NCBI GenBank assembly: GCA_016215115.1
Contig: JACRLN010000006.1
Location: forward strand, 1 to 64,000
Origin: Nitrospirota bacterium
GTDB taxonomy: Bacteria > Nitrospirota > Thermodesulfovibrionia > UBA6902
Length of the DNA: 64,000 bases
Reading direction: 5' to 3'
The notes under the pieces were generated by a model. That model was not told the origin of the DNA, did no database searches, and saw only the letters and a program-made list of their open reading frames with translations. The position numbers were made by a program, and so were the translations under genes. Shown in pieces: positions 24,962 through 33,835 of this stretch; the stretch's first letter is position 1; every line of letters starts with the position of its first letter.

Positions 24962-26494
24962 TTATTTTTTCAGAATAGAGAGCTTGCCTATTACCATTAG
25001 CGCAGAACAGGCTATACATAAATAAGCGAACAAATCACCATGTTTTGTGTAGAAGCTTTTTTGATTTCCAACTGATATTTCTTCTGTCAATGCTGCTTCT
25101 TTAAAAATATCGCTTTTATTTATTATCCTTCCTTTGCTGTCAATGAAACCTGAAATCCCGGTGTTTGCCGCCCTGACAACGGGCACCCTGTTTTCAACGG
25201 CCCTGAATACAGACATGTAAAAATGCTGATACGGCGCTGAGGTGCGTCCGAACCAGGCGTCATTTGTTATAGTTACCAAAACATTTGCCCCTCTGTCAAT
25301 AAACTTCCTGACGAGTCCGGGGAAAATGATTTCGTAGCAGATCAGATCCCCGATCTTCGCAAAGGGCGTCTGCATGACCACAGGCTCTTTTCCCGGGAGA
25401 AAATCACCGATGCCGACAGTTATTTTTTCTATAAAAGGGAAGAATTTTCTTAGAGGGACATATTCACCATAGGGCACGAGATGAATCTTGTCATAGGTTG
25501 ATAAAATGTTTCCGTCCGGTGAAAGCAGAACGGCGCTGTTGGACAAATGGTCCGCGTCCTTTGCAAGCATACTTCCGAAAAGCAGATAAGCGCCAAGCTG
25601 TTTCTGAAATGTGATGATATCCTGAGTAAGGTTATTGTCATAACCAAATATGAAAGGCACTGCTGTTTCAGGCCAGACAATGAGATCCGGAGAGCTCGCT
25701 GAAACTGTAAGGGAAAGCCGTTTATAAATATCAATGACTTCCCTCTGGAATTTTGCGTCCCATTTTTTATCCTGCGGTATATTGCCCTGCACGACGCTTA
25801 CCATTATACTCTGTCCGCTGCCGTTTTCTCTGAGCTTTCCAAAACCGTAAAATAGTACACTCATGATAATGACAGTGTAAATCACTATGCAAAACGTGAA
25901 GGGCCGCCTGGCAAAGAGAGGGTTGTTTCTCATTCTCCGCGGCCGGGAAAAAGCTACATCAAAAATTACGCCATTTGTTGCTGCTGCAAGAAACGATATT
26001 CCGTATATTCCCGTTACGTCGGCAATTTGAATGAGAGGTAGTAATTTATACTGGGAATATCCCAGCGAAGACCACGGGAAACCTAAAATAGGGGCATAAG
26101 TGCGGAGGAATTCAAGCGTAACCCATAAAACAGGGACTATAAAAAGGGCCGGGAGACCTGAGTTTCTCGAAATATAATTAAACAGCACGGAAAATATGCC
26201 TATGTAGACAGCAAGATAAAGACAGAGCAGAATGAGTATTAAGGCGCTTAAAGGCGCTGCCAGGTATCCATAAAAATACATGGAATGAAATACCCAGTAT
26301 ATCGTTCCGAGAAAAAAAACAAAGCCGGTCAGTGTACCTAACAAAAAAGAGGTCCTGGCGTTTTTCTCACCCACGGCGAGAAAAAGCGGTACCAGGGCCA
26401 TCCATGCAAGCGGGAAGAAATCAAATGGAGGGAATGCAAAGACAAGGAGGAGCCCGGAGATCAGGGACAGTATTATATCTGTCTTTTTAGCCAT
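24962..26494 (-). CDS. lnt: Apolipoprotein N-acyltransferase
   Basis: A 510-residue inner-membrane enzyme that adds the third acyl chain to lipoproteins. An N-terminal block of about six TM helices (residues 5-210) is followed by a periplasmic carbon-nitrogen hydrolase domain. The catalytic triad is visible: Glu in LIVWPETAVPF, Lys in YDKIHLVPYGEYVP, and Cys in GDLICYEIIFP. A last TM helix lies near residue 490. Its presence marks a diderm envelope and agrees with the lipoproteins in this window. ATG at 26494. Confidence 0.95.
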   Translation of the reverse strand: MAKKTDIILSLISGLLLVFAFPPFDFFPLAWMALVPLFLAVGEKNARTSFLLGTLTGFVFFLGTIYWVFHSMYFYGYLAAPLSALILILLCLYLAVYIGIFSVLFNYISRNSGLPALFIVPVLWVTLEFLRTYAPILGFPWSSLGYSQYKLLPLIQIADVTGIYGISFLAAATNGVIFDVAFSRPRRMRNNPLFARRPFTFCIVIYTVIIMSVLFYGFGKLRENGSGQSIMVSVVQGNIPQDKKWDAKFQREVIDIYKRLSLTVSASSPDLIVWPETAVPFIFGYDNNLTQDIITFQKQLGAYLLFGSMLAKDADHLSNSAVLLSPDGNILSTYDKIHLVPYGEYVPLRKFFPFIEKITVGIGDFLPGKEPVVMQTPFAKIGDLICYEIIFPGLVRKFIDRGANVLVTITNDAWFGRTSAPYQHFYMSVFRAVENRVPVVRAANTGISGFIDSKGRIINKSDIFKEAALTEEISVGNQKSFYTKHGDLFAYLCIACSALMVIGKLSILKK

Positions 26495-26526
26495 AAGGGG
26501 TTATGATGAAAAAAATAATTGTAAGA

Positions 26527-26606
26527 TGCAGATTGTAAATTGTAAATTTAAAAATTTTAAATATGCATTTTTCATTTTGTAATTTACAATTTTCAATTAA
26601 TTTCTG
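26527..26606. repeat. AT-rich inverted repeat before tRNA-Phe
   Basis: ATTGTAAATTGTAAATTT faces TTTTGTAATTTACAATT across about 30 bases. The same low-complexity style recurs inside nifEN at 44961 as a CAAATTTCAAATCTC repeat. Confidence 0.5.
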
Positions 26607-26655
26607 GACTAACTGTATTGACAATTAAAAAAAATATCGGTTATAATTTCAGCTT

Positions 26656-26731
26656 GGGCAGTTAGCTCAGTCGGTAGAGCAAGGGACTGAAAATCCCTGT
26701 GTCCGCAGTTCGATTCTGCGACTGCCCACCA
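26656..26731 (+). tRNA. tRNA-Phe (GAA)
   Basis: Acceptor GGGCAGT pairs with ACTGCCC. D-arm AGCTCAGTCGGTAGAGC, anticodon loop CTGAAAA with anticodon GAA, T-arm with GCAGTTCGATTCTGC. Discriminator A and encoded CCA. All stems pair. Confidence 0.95.
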
Positions 26732-26769
26732 TTTTTCCTTGCCCTAATACAAACGCAATAAATGAACTG

Positions 26770-26831
26770 TCATTCCCGCTTGTCGGGAATCTTTTTAAAA
26801 CAAGGACTCCGGACAAGCCGGAGTGACAACC
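26770..26831. repeat. ATTCCCG/CGGGAAT repeat, short form
   Basis: GTCATTCCCGCTTGTCGGGAA followed by GACTCCGGACAAGCCGGAGTGAC. This short form recurs at 58371-58448. Confidence 0.75.
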
Positions 26832-26866
26832 TGTTTTGAATATGTCAATATATTTGTATTAGATTT

Positions 26867-27625
26867 TTAATCTTCCTCTTTATTTTCATTGAAAATAGGG
26901 ATATGGAAGACCTTACTCATAAACTCTCTGGTCCTTTGATGTTTCGGGTTGACAAATATATCGGGCGGACTGCCTACCTCGAGAATTTCACCGGCGTCCA
27001 TAAATACCACCCTGTCGGCAACTTTTTGTGCAAAACCTATTTCATGGGTTACAACAACCATTGTCATCCCTTCTTTTGCAAGTGAAATCATTACATCGAG
27101 GACATCATTAATAAGCTCCGGATCAAGGGCCGAGGTCGGTTCATCAAAAAGTATTACCTTGGGTTCCATAGCGAGGCTACGGGCAATAGCAACACGCTGT
27201 TGTTCGCCGCCGGACAATTGCGAGGGTAACGCATTCTGTCTGTGCGAAAGGCCGACTCTTTCGAGTAGTTTGGCAGCCCGTTCCCTTGCCTGTTTTTTAT
27301 TTAACCCTCTTACCTTGCGTGGAGCTAATGTTATATTTCTGAGAGCTGTCTTATGAGGATAAAGATTGAAATGCTGAAAAACCATGCCAACTTCAGCCCT
27401 TAGAGCGGTGAGGTTAGTTTTTGGATCTGAAAGGTATATGTCATCAACAATAATTTCGCCGTCATCTATTGGTTCAAGCTTGTTTATAGTTCTGAGAAGG
27501 GTGCTTTTACCTGCTCCACTCGGTCCGCATATTACAACAACTTCGCCTTTAGTAATCTCCAGATTGATATTTTTCAGGACATGATGGCTGTTAAACCATT
27601 TGTTGGCATTAATAAATTTAATCAA
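26867..27625 (-). CDS. Polar amino acid ABC transporter ATP-binding protein (GlnQ type)
   Basis: A 252-residue ABC ATPase of the glutamine/polar amino acid class. Walker [10 protein letters not shown] is at residues 34-42, the signature [17 protein letters not shown] near 140, and Walker [14 protein letters not shown] near 162. The beginning [24 protein letters not shown] and [14 protein letters not shown] are typical of GlnQ/HisP. No permease or binding protein lies in the window, so it must pair with distant partners or be a leftover. It follows the M20 peptidase gene on the same strand after 160 bases. Confidence 0.88.
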   Translation of the reverse strand: MIKFINANKWFNSHHVLKNINLEITKGEVVVICGPSGAGKSTLLRTINKLEPIDDGEIIVDDIYLSDPKTNLTALRAEVGMVFQHFNLYPHKTALRNITLAPRKVRGLNKKQARERAAKLLERVGLSHRQNALPSQLSGGEQQRVAIARSLAMEPKVILFDEPTSALDPELINDVLDVMISLAKEGMTMVVVTHEIGFAQKVADRVVFMDAGEILEVGSPPDIFVNPKHQRTREFMSKVFHIPIFNENKEED

Positions 27626-27785
27626 AGCGTTAGACCGCTCCTATTATTAAATAGTGGGGCATAAACTATTTGCGCTTCAGGGCAAATTTTATTATTTCAC
27701 ATCATGTTTTATTTGTCAATTAAACAGCAGGGCAGTTTAGCAGCATGACATTAAAGGGATAATAGGGTGAAATTTTTTCCCAAAA

Positions 27786-28985
27786 TCATTTTTGGTTATA
27801 TATTACATTACATTTATGTAGTTTTTTTGCTGTGAATCTTACCAGTTCGGACAGATATGCCGCCCCCACCCTTAATACCTCTTCGTCAAAATCAAATCTT
27901 GGGTTGTGTGATGGTATATTTTCATTTCCTTCAACCGCCCCTCCAAACCTGACAAAACATCCGGGTATTTTTTGCACATAATAAGCAAAGTCTTCACCGC
28001 CAAGGCTCGCTAAAGGTATCTCAACTGTATTTTCTTTGCCAACAAGTTCCGCTGCCACATGTCTTGCAAATTCACAAGCTCTTTTTTCGTTTATTACAGG
28101 CGGGTAGCCGGGGTTGACAGTGAATATTATTTTTGCGTCATGAAGGATTGATAGAGAAGAAGTCGTTTTCTTTATCTTATCGATTATGAGTGCTCTTATG
28201 GATTCATCAGTAGTCCTGATGGTTCCTTTAAGAACAGCTTTTTCAGCAATTGCGTTATACACTGTGCCGGATTTCAGATAACCTATTGATATCACCGCCG
28301 GGTAGAGAGGGTCTATATTTCTTGATATTATGGTTTGAATATCCATAACCAGCTTGCTTGCAAGCAATATGGCATCTGTTGTTTCATGTGGTCTTGCAGC
28401 GTGACCCCCTTTGCCGGTAATCTTTATATCAAAAGCGTCTGTATATGCAGTGTGCACGCCGCTTTTAACGCCGATCTCACCGACATAATGATGACTTTCA
28501 ATGTGACCTCCAAAGATCATATCTACACCATCAAGGACCCCTTCTTCAATCATGGGTTTTGCTCCGCCTTCACCCTCCTCGGCAGGCTGAAATATGAATA
28601 CCACATTTCCGGCAGGCGGGTTTTCTTTTAAAACTGCTGCAGCGCCCAATACAATTGCAATATGACCGTCATGTCCGCAGGCATGCATTACCCCCGGGAT
28701 GTCAGAAGAAAAAGGAAGACCTGTTTCTTCAATTATCGGTAATGCGTCCATATCAGCCCTGAGCGCAATGGTAGGGGCTTTTTCGTCGACAGTTAATTTC
28801 CCGACAACGCCTGTCCTGGCAATCCCTGTTTTATGCTTGATCCCAAGTTTCTTAAGCGTATCGGAAATAAGTCCGGCTGTCTTTTCTTCCTTAAATGCTA
28901 ATTCAGGAGACTGGTGAATTGTTCTACGCATGTAACGTATCCATTCGAACAGCTCATCGTTTACGATCTTTTTTATTTTGTTCAT
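27786..28985 (-). CDS. M20-family amidohydrolase/peptidase
   Basis: A 399-residue zinc hydrolase of the M20D group (hippurate, N-acyl-amino-acid or IAA-amino-acid hydrolase-like). Metal-site motifs are ALRADMDALPI, HACGHDGH, FQPAEEGEGGAKPMIEEG and SLGGEDFAYY. ATG 28985 (MNKIKKIV) is preferred over 29006 because AAAAGAGA precedes it. It probably deacylates small N-acyl amino acids or peptides in the cytoplasm. A link to the neighbouring amino acid transporter ATPase is plausible but unproven. Confidence 0.88.
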   Translation of the reverse strand: MNKIKKIVNDELFEWIRYMRRTIHQSPELAFKEEKTAGLISDTLKKLGIKHKTGIARTGVVGKLTVDEKAPTIALRADMDALPIIEETGLPFSSDIPGVMHACGHDGHIAIVLGAAAVLKENPPAGNVVFIFQPAEEGEGGAKPMIEEGVLDGVDMIFGGHIESHHYVGEIGVKSGVHTAYTDAFDIKITGKGGHAARPHETTDAILLASKLVMDIQTIISRNIDPLYPAVISIGYLKSGTVYNAIAEKAVLKGTIRTTDESIRALIIDKIKKTTSSLSILHDAKIIFTVNPGYPPVINEKRACEFARHVAAELVGKENTVEIPLASLGGEDFAYYVQKIPGCFVRFGGAVEGNENIPSHNPRFDFDEEVLRVGAAYLSELVRFTAKKLHKCNVIYNQK

Positions 28986-29137
28986 CTTAATATCTCTTTT
29001 CTGCATTAATAAGTTGGTGCATTATGGACTCCAAGCAAAGCTTCGAGGGATTCTTTGATAAAAATTCCAGTTAGAACTAAAAAGTCTCCCATTTAGTATA
29101 GTCCATTCCGTTTATTTTTTTAATTGACATTTTCATG

Positions 29138-29335
29138 TAAACCTATAAACGGCAATTAACCACAGAGTACACCGAGAACACAGAGAAAAAAGAATTCATA
29201 TTCAAAAACTTACTCACAACATTTGCATCTATTTTGATCTCATCCGAAAGGTGAAATGACTTTATGTCTTAACGTATTGTCTTTTAAGTCTTTCTCTGTG
29301 ATCTCTGTGGCTCAACTGCTTTTATTAGGATAAAG
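29138..29335. repeat. MITE-like CACAGAG element, full-length copy 2 (inverted)
   Basis: Near-exact reverse complement of the element at 635-811, including the interior (CAACATTTGCATCT, GGTGAAATGACTTTATG). The ends read AACGGCAATTAACCACAGAG and CTCTGTGATCTCTGTGGCTC. Confidence 0.85.
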
Positions 29336-29459
29336 AGTTAGGTGTATTGACTTGAAAGAAGTTTGTTATGCGTTGCTGGTTATGCTTTATAAATCATGAT
29401 GATATACAAATAATACTTGACAAAAAGCTTAATATATGTATTAAATATAGCACAAATAC

Positions 29460-29520
29460 CATAATTATGAATAAAATAATCATAATTATGTTTTAAATAT
29501 ACATGTAATAGCGGTATAAT
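29460..29520 (+). promoter_or_regulatory. Twin CATAATTATG palindromes and promoter
   Basis: Two perfect 10-bp palindromes CATAATTATG start at 29460 and 29481, that is 21 bp apart (two helical turns). A -10 box TATAAT is at 29515-29520, with a weak -35 (TTTAAA-like) directly after the second palindrome. Layout suggests an operator pair controlling the small gene at 29546. The regulator is not known; the nearby HTH genes are candidates. Confidence 0.45.
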
Positions 29521-29545
29521 GATAACCCCTAAGAAGGAGGTAATC

Positions 29546-29650
29546 ATGGTATGGTTTGCATTAGGCTTGATGGTTGGCGGGTTTTTTGGAATGCTATTGA
29601 TGGCAATCTTTGCATCTAAGAAAAGAGCGGATGGGATTTCAGATTATTGA
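29546..29650 (+). CDS. 34-residue single-span membrane protein (DUF3789-like)
   Basis: ATG is preceded by AAGAAGGAGG five bases upstream, a very strong site. The peptide MVWFALGLMVGGFFGMLLMA continues to a basic segment ASKKRADGISDY. One TM helix with GxxxG spacing, then a short cytoplasmic tail. It resembles DUF3789-type small membrane proteins found in mobile and phage DNA. Function unknown. Confidence 0.6.
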   Translation: MVWFALGLMVGGFFGMLLMAIFASKKRADGISDY

Positions 29651-29821
29651 GAAAACATAAATTAGATTGTTTAGGAACACCTTGATGACGTAAAAACTTA
29701 TAGCTATTTTTTATCCTTTCAAAATTTAAATGCAATTTCCCCCAATTGCAAATAAAGAGATCTTGTCTTATAAAAAATAAAAATAATTAAAAAAAGAAAA
29801 CTTGGGAAATTAAGAAAAACA

Positions 29822-30022
29822 GTGGCTAAGCAGATAGGCAGTATTAAACTATATTCAGTTAAAGACTTAAATAATTCACTCGGGGTGAATGAAAGAACCA
29901 TAAGAGAATGGTTTAAGAAGGGAAGGCTTAGAGGTGTCAAGATAGGGACTGAATGGCATGTAACAGAAGAAAACCTGGGCAAATTTCTTAATGCAGAGGG
30001 GGGGAGCCGATTTGAAAAATAG
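29822..30022 (+). CDS. Excisionase/MerR-like HTH protein
   Basis: A 66-residue DNA-binding protein with the helix-turn-helix of the excisionase (MerR-like) family: KLYSVKDLNNSLGVNERTIREWFKKGRLRGVKIGTEWHVTEENLGKFLN. GTG start at 29822; the ribosome site is poor (GAAAAACA). No integrase is present in the window, so it is an orphan regulator or the remains of an element. Confidence 0.7.
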   Translation: MAKQIGSIKLYSVKDLNNSLGVNERTIREWFKKGRLRGVKIGTEWHVTEENLGKFLNAEGGSRFEK

Positions 30023-30104
30023 CTGAAGTTACGGACTTCACCCCATCTATGCCAAACTTAGTGGAAATATAGTAATGTCAGCTACGCATCTATCTTAAAA
30101 TATT

Positions 30105-30263
30105 TTATTTTGTAGCATCATCAACTCTTTTTTTTGCATCTTCTATCGCCTTATCTATTTTCTTGCCTGCACGCTCTGCAGGACCTTCTTTTTTACAACC
30201 ATAAATCCCAACTGTCATTGCTGCAACAACAAAGATCATGACTAATTTATTTAGTAATGACAT
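30105..30263 (-). CDS. 52-residue small lipoprotein
   Basis: MSLLNKLVMIFVVAAMTVGIYGC gives a signal peptide with lipobox IYGC. The mature part KKEGPAERAGKKIDKAIEDA is a short amphipathic helix rich in K, D and A, like entericidin- or YtxH-type small envelope proteins. AAGAAAGGAG lies eight bases before the ATG. Probably a real small gene; role unknown. Confidence 0.65.
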   Translation of the reverse strand: MSLLNKLVMIFVVAAMTVGIYGCKKEGPAERAGKKIDKAIEDAKKRVDDATK

Positions 30264-30356
30264 GTTAATTCTCCTTTCTTGAAAGTTTAGTTAAAATTAT
30301 CACAGATTTCTCATAAAATCCAGTTTTATTGGATTATGGTATATAGTACTTAAGCA

Positions 30357-30596
30357 ATGAATAAAACAATACACAAATATTTATTGTTCACATATGCTCT
30401 TTTCTCAAGCGTATTCCTCGGAGGATTAATTGGTTTTCTAATTATCAAACCAATCCTGCAAATAATATTTGATAAATATGGATACGATGAAACACGATGG
30501 GCTTATTTAGCTGTTATATTGTGTATCGCTGTTGCCATGTACATTAACTGGAAACGGTATTTGAGGCATCTAAAATCTAAAGATCATGACACCTAA
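30357..30596 (+). CDS. Two-TM membrane protein of unknown function
   Basis: A 79-residue protein with TM segments near residues 9-33 and 48-64, separated by a charged turn (DKYGYDETR) and ending in a basic tail (NWKRYLRHLKSKDHDT). It overlaps the start of the next HTH gene by 11 bases, so the two are probably cotranscribed. I do not recognise the family. Confidence 0.5.
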   Translation: MNKTIHKYLLFTYALFSSVFLGGLIGFLIIKPILQIIFDKYGYDETRWAYLAVILCIAVAMYINWKRYLRHLKSKDHDT

Positions 30597-30837
30597 AGAA
30601 CTTCAACAATGGAGATGTGATAACGGTTATAGTCAGAGCCAACTTGCTAAGGAGTTAGGGGTAATCACAATTCCTGTTAGCAGATGGGAAAGAGGGGAAA
30701 GGGAAATACCGCCATTTTTATACCTGGCTCTAAAATCTTTAAAAAAGAGCGGTGGTGAGATAAAGAGAGGCAGACCGGCAGTAAAAAAACTGAAAACGGA
30801 AAAGAGAAAGGACTCACGGAAGACCGTAAGTCCATGA
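30586..30837 (+). CDS. XRE-family HTH protein
   Basis: An 83-residue protein with a Cro/CI helix-turn-helix (LQQWRCDNGYSQSQLAKELGVITIPVSRWERGEREIPPFLYLALKSL) and a basic AT-hook-like tail (GRPAVKKLKTEKRKDSRK). ATG at 30586 lies inside the end of the membrane-protein gene. It could regulate the pair or the neighbouring small genes. It stops just before the initiator tRNA on the other strand. Confidence 0.75.
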   Translation: MTPKELQQWRCDNGYSQSQLAKELGVITIPVSRWERGEREIPPFLYLALKSLKKSGGEIKRGRPAVKKLKTEKRKDSRKTVSP

Positions 30838-30844
30838 TTATAAA

Positions 30845-30921
<77 letters not shown>

Positions 30922-30975
30922 ATAGTTGAATATAACATACTTTAGGATTACTTTGGAAGTCAACTCAAACATATG

Positions 30976-31461
30976 TTACAAATTAATAAATTCAGGCTGT
31001 TTGATTTTAGTATCGAATACCACAATGGTCGCTATATCCCCAAAACCATGTGCAGTTCCCGGATTCAGCGCAATCGTTTTTCCATGAGCTATATTTTCAC
31101 ACTGATGTGTATGTCCAAACAGGACCACATCGTATTTTTGGCAGTTTATTAATGAGTCTTTTATTTGTGGTTCGGTCCCATGATAACATGCAAACTTCAA
31201 TGCACTCTCCTGAAACTCGTAAAAGTCACCTTTAAGCTCTCCGCTTATCTCGTTAAATGCGGCAATCAGTCTGAACTTGTCCCCATCATTGTTCCCGAAT
31301 ATACCGATAAGCTTTATTTCCTGAAAAAGTTTTATTGAGCCCGGGTTTACAAAATCGCCAAGGTGAATAACATAATCGACTTTTTTATCTTTGAATATAA
31401 CGATGCTCTTCTTGATATTCTCAAAGTGATCATGCGAATCCGAAATTATGCCGATTTTCAT
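30976..31461 (-). CDS. YfcE/MJ0936-type metallophosphoesterase
   Basis: A 161-residue dinuclear metal phosphodiesterase of the YfcE family. It has all metal motifs: DxH in GIISDSHDH (residues 4-12), GD in HLGDFV, GNND in GIFGNNDGD, a later His in ACYHGTEPQ, and GHTH. Its length matches the single-domain family. In vitro members hydrolyse phosphodiesters including cyclic nucleotides; the natural substrate is usually unknown. Confidence 0.88.
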   Translation of the reverse strand: MKIGIISDSHDHFENIKKSIVIFKDKKVDYVIHLGDFVNPGSIKLFQEIKLIGIFGNNDGDKFRLIAAFNEISGELKGDFYEFQESALKFACYHGTEPQIKDSLINCQKYDVVLFGHTHQCENIAHGKTIALNPGTAHGFGDIATIVVFDTKIKQPEFINL

Positions 31462-31502
31462 AATGTGGTTGACTCCCTCACCGGTATTTTATTGTTGTAA
31501 TA

Positions 31503-32159
31503 TTAAACCAATATGAATTTATAAATCAAAAATTCTTCAGTAAATGTTTTTTCTTTAGCCATCAGACTGTGCCTCCAGCCGAACTGCTGTGGAATTTCCA
31601 AAATTCTTTCAGGCCCGGCTACAGAAGAATACAGCATCTGAACGTATCCACCAGGTTTAATGTAATCCTTCGCATCCCTGAAAAACCGATAAACCAGTTC
31701 TTTATTGGGATCAAACAGGGCATGATCAAAACTGCTCTTTACAACTCCTTCCAGATAAGGAGGTGTAAAAAGTATCACGTTAAATTTATGTCCTGAATCT
31801 AATGAAGAAAAAAGGTCGCACTGAATTACTGAGATCCTGTTCTCCAACCTGTTGGCGATTATGTTTCTTTTCGCGAAGCGTACTGCCTCTGGATTAATAT
31901 CAACTGCAATAACCTTTGAAGCTGTTTGCCCTGCGGTAATCGCCTGAATTCCTGAGCCGGTTCCCATATCCAGCACAACTTCATCAGACAGTACTTTAAT
32001 GTTTTTTGCCATTAAAATGCTTGTGTAATAAAACCTCGGGTTGAATACATTTTCAGAAATCTCGTAGGTTTTCCCGAGGACGCTAACCCTGTGCGGACCA
32101 TATCTCTGGATTTTTTTTATGATCCAGGCAGACATCGATTGTCTTAAATTTGAAAACAT
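31503..32159 (-). CDS. Class I SAM-dependent methyltransferase (HemK/RlmG-like)
   Basis: A 218-residue methyltransferase. The AdoMet motif I is VVLDMGTGSGIQAITAG, followed by VIAVDINPEAVRFAKRN and the catalytic-loop position NVILFTPPYLEG. In N5-glutamine and N6-adenine enzymes of this type the last motif is NPPY or DPPY; here it is TPPY, so the target is uncertain. Gene stands alone, ATG at 32159. Confidence 0.72.
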   Translation of the reverse strand: MFSNLRQSMSAWIIKKIQRYGPHRVSVLGKTYEISENVFNPRFYYTSILMAKNIKVLSDEVVLDMGTGSGIQAITAGQTASKVIAVDINPEAVRFAKRNIIANRLENRISVIQCDLFSSLDSGHKFNVILFTPPYLEGVVKSSFDHALFDPNKELVYRFFRDAKDYIKPGGYVQMLYSSVAGPERILEIPQQFGWRHSLMAKEKTFTEEFLIYKFILV

Positions 32160-32246
32160 ATCACCACTTCTTCAAATTTTGTTCTATTAGTTTTATTTGT
32201 TCTGTTGGTTAACTAATACAAACGAAATTAATAATGTTTCATTTGC

Positions 32247-32320
32247 TGTCATACCCGCGAAGGCGGGTATCCAGAAGTCCTTAAAAACACTGGATTCCCG
32301 TTTTCACGGGAATGACGACA
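32247..32320. repeat. ATTCCCG/CGGGAAT hairpin-pair repeat
   Basis: GTCATACCCGCGAAGGCGGGT on the left; CTGGATTCCCG...CACGGGAATGAC on the right. Flanked on both sides by AATACAAACG/TGCGTTTGTATT, which are inverted copies of each other. Confidence 0.75.
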
Positions 32321-32411
32321 TTAATTGTTAATGTCAATTTATTTAATGCGTTTGTATTAATAAAACCAATCAAACCAATGAAACTAATTTAACCAACCAA
32401 ACTATCTGAAA

Positions 32412-33680
32412 TTAAAACCTGTAAATAACCATTCCGGTAAGAAGTTTCGGATAAAAGTAGGTTGACTTCGGCGGCATTCTTTCACCGGCGAGAGCGACTT
32501 CTTTGACAGCTTGTATCTTTGTAGGATTCAGGAAAAAAACAGCCTCAAACGAACCTTTTTGTGCCCTTTCAACAGCAACATCAGGGTCCATCTCATATTC
32601 ATAATGTTCTATCTTTAACAGTCGTTCAAATATCAGTTTATGAAGCACAGTGACGTCAAGATTTTTCAGGCACTCAGGAAGGTCCAATTCTATTTTTGAG
32701 CCGTTAAACAAGAGCGCGTAGTAGGTGTTTGAGTTTGTAAGGAACATCCCAAATGAGTGCACGCTCTTCTGCATTATTTCAAACATCTGCAGTCTTGCCT
32801 GTTTTTCAGATATCTCCGCGGAGTTTATTTTTTGTATATTAAAATATTTCATGAGAATTTCTTTTGTATTAATATCTGAATCAATTTCAACTATCCGGTG
32901 TGTTGGCAAAAGGGTTAAACCGTCTTCTTCTATGTTGGCAAGAAACATTAATGCATAATTATAAGGTTCTTCACCTGTTTTAATCATTCCCTTTTGTTCC
33001 ATCTCCTTTTTAAACCTGAGAGCTGTCTCATAGCGGTGATGACCATCTGCAATAAAAATATCCTTATCCGATATTTCTTTTATGATTGTCTCGATAGAAA
33101 CCTTGTTATCTATCCGCCAGAGCCTGTGAATAAAACCGTCCCCGTTCTTTGCTTCAATAAAAGGCTCCTCTTTGACAACATCCTCAAGGATAGATGAAGT
33201 AAGTTTTTTCTCACTCGAGTAAAGGGAAAATATCGGGCTTGTATTTGCCTGACAATGACGGAGGACATTTAATCTGTCTGATTTTGGTTTCGAGTAAGTC
33301 ATTTCATGTGGGTGAATCCTGCCCGAGCCCAATTCTTCAACCCTGACTGCTCCTAAAAAGCCCCTTGTATTTTGGGGCCGGCCCTTTATAACATAACTTA
33401 TCTCGTAGCAGTAAAATGACGGCTCAGTGTCGTTTATTAGAATATTTTCATTAAGCCAGTCTGACAAACACTTTGAAGCCCTCGTGTAGCGGTTTTCATT
33501 TTCATTATCTGCATCTTCATCTTTGCCAAAGTCTATGCGGATGATATTATACGGGCTCTTTTTATAAAGGACTTCCTTGAATTCAGGCGTAATAATATCA
33601 TACGGCGGCGCCATGATTTCATTTGCATCTACCTTCTTAGGGTTGTATAAAACACCTTTAAATGGAATTACTTTTGCCAT
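32412..33680 (-). CDS. DUF1015 family protein
   Basis: A 422-residue protein beginning MAKVIPFKGVLYNPKKVDANEIMAPPYDII, the signature start of DUF1015. Other conserved stretches are GRIHPHEMTYSKPKSDRLNVL, FIADGHHRYETALRF and YYALLF. Annotated members are loosely linked to ParB/HTH-like or kinase-like folds, but no activity is established. Start 33680 fits the conserved N-terminus; 33707 would add nine residues encoded by repeat DNA. Confidence 0.85.
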   Translation of the reverse strand: MAKVIPFKGVLYNPKKVDANEIMAPPYDIITPEFKEVLYKKSPYNIIRIDFGKDEDADNENENRYTRASKCLSDWLNENILINDTEPSFYCYEISYVIKGRPQNTRGFLGAVRVEELGSGRIHPHEMTYSKPKSDRLNVLRHCQANTSPIFSLYSSEKKLTSSILEDVVKEEPFIEAKNGDGFIHRLWRIDNKVSIETIIKEISDKDIFIADGHHRYETALRFKKEMEQKGMIKTGEEPYNYALMFLANIEEDGLTLLPTHRIVEIDSDINTKEILMKYFNIQKINSAEISEKQARLQMFEIMQKSVHSFGMFLTNSNTYYALLFNGSKIELDLPECLKNLDVTVLHKLIFERLLKIEHYEYEMDPDVAVERAQKGSFEAVFFLNPTKIQAVKEVALAGERMPPKSTYFYPKLLTGMVIYRF

Positions 33681-33692
33681 AAAAAACTTATA

Positions 33693-33835
33693 AGCCACAG
33701 AGAGCACAGAGGAATAAGTGCAATAGTACCAAAGAGCAGAAGTGCAGAAGCAAAAAAGACTTAAGATCTTTTACTATTGCACTTCCGCACTTTTGCTCTT
33801 CTGCACTCGCCTCTGTGACCTCTGTGGTTAATTTC
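33693..33835. repeat. CACAGAG-ended element with a different core
   Basis: Outer ends GCCACAGAGAGCACAGAG and CTCTGTGACCTCTGTGGTTA match the MITE-like family. The core is another inverted repeat (AGTGCAATAGTA...TACTATTGCACT and AGAGCAGAAGTGC...GCACTTTTGCTCTTC). It looks like one repeat nested in another. Confidence 0.65.
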
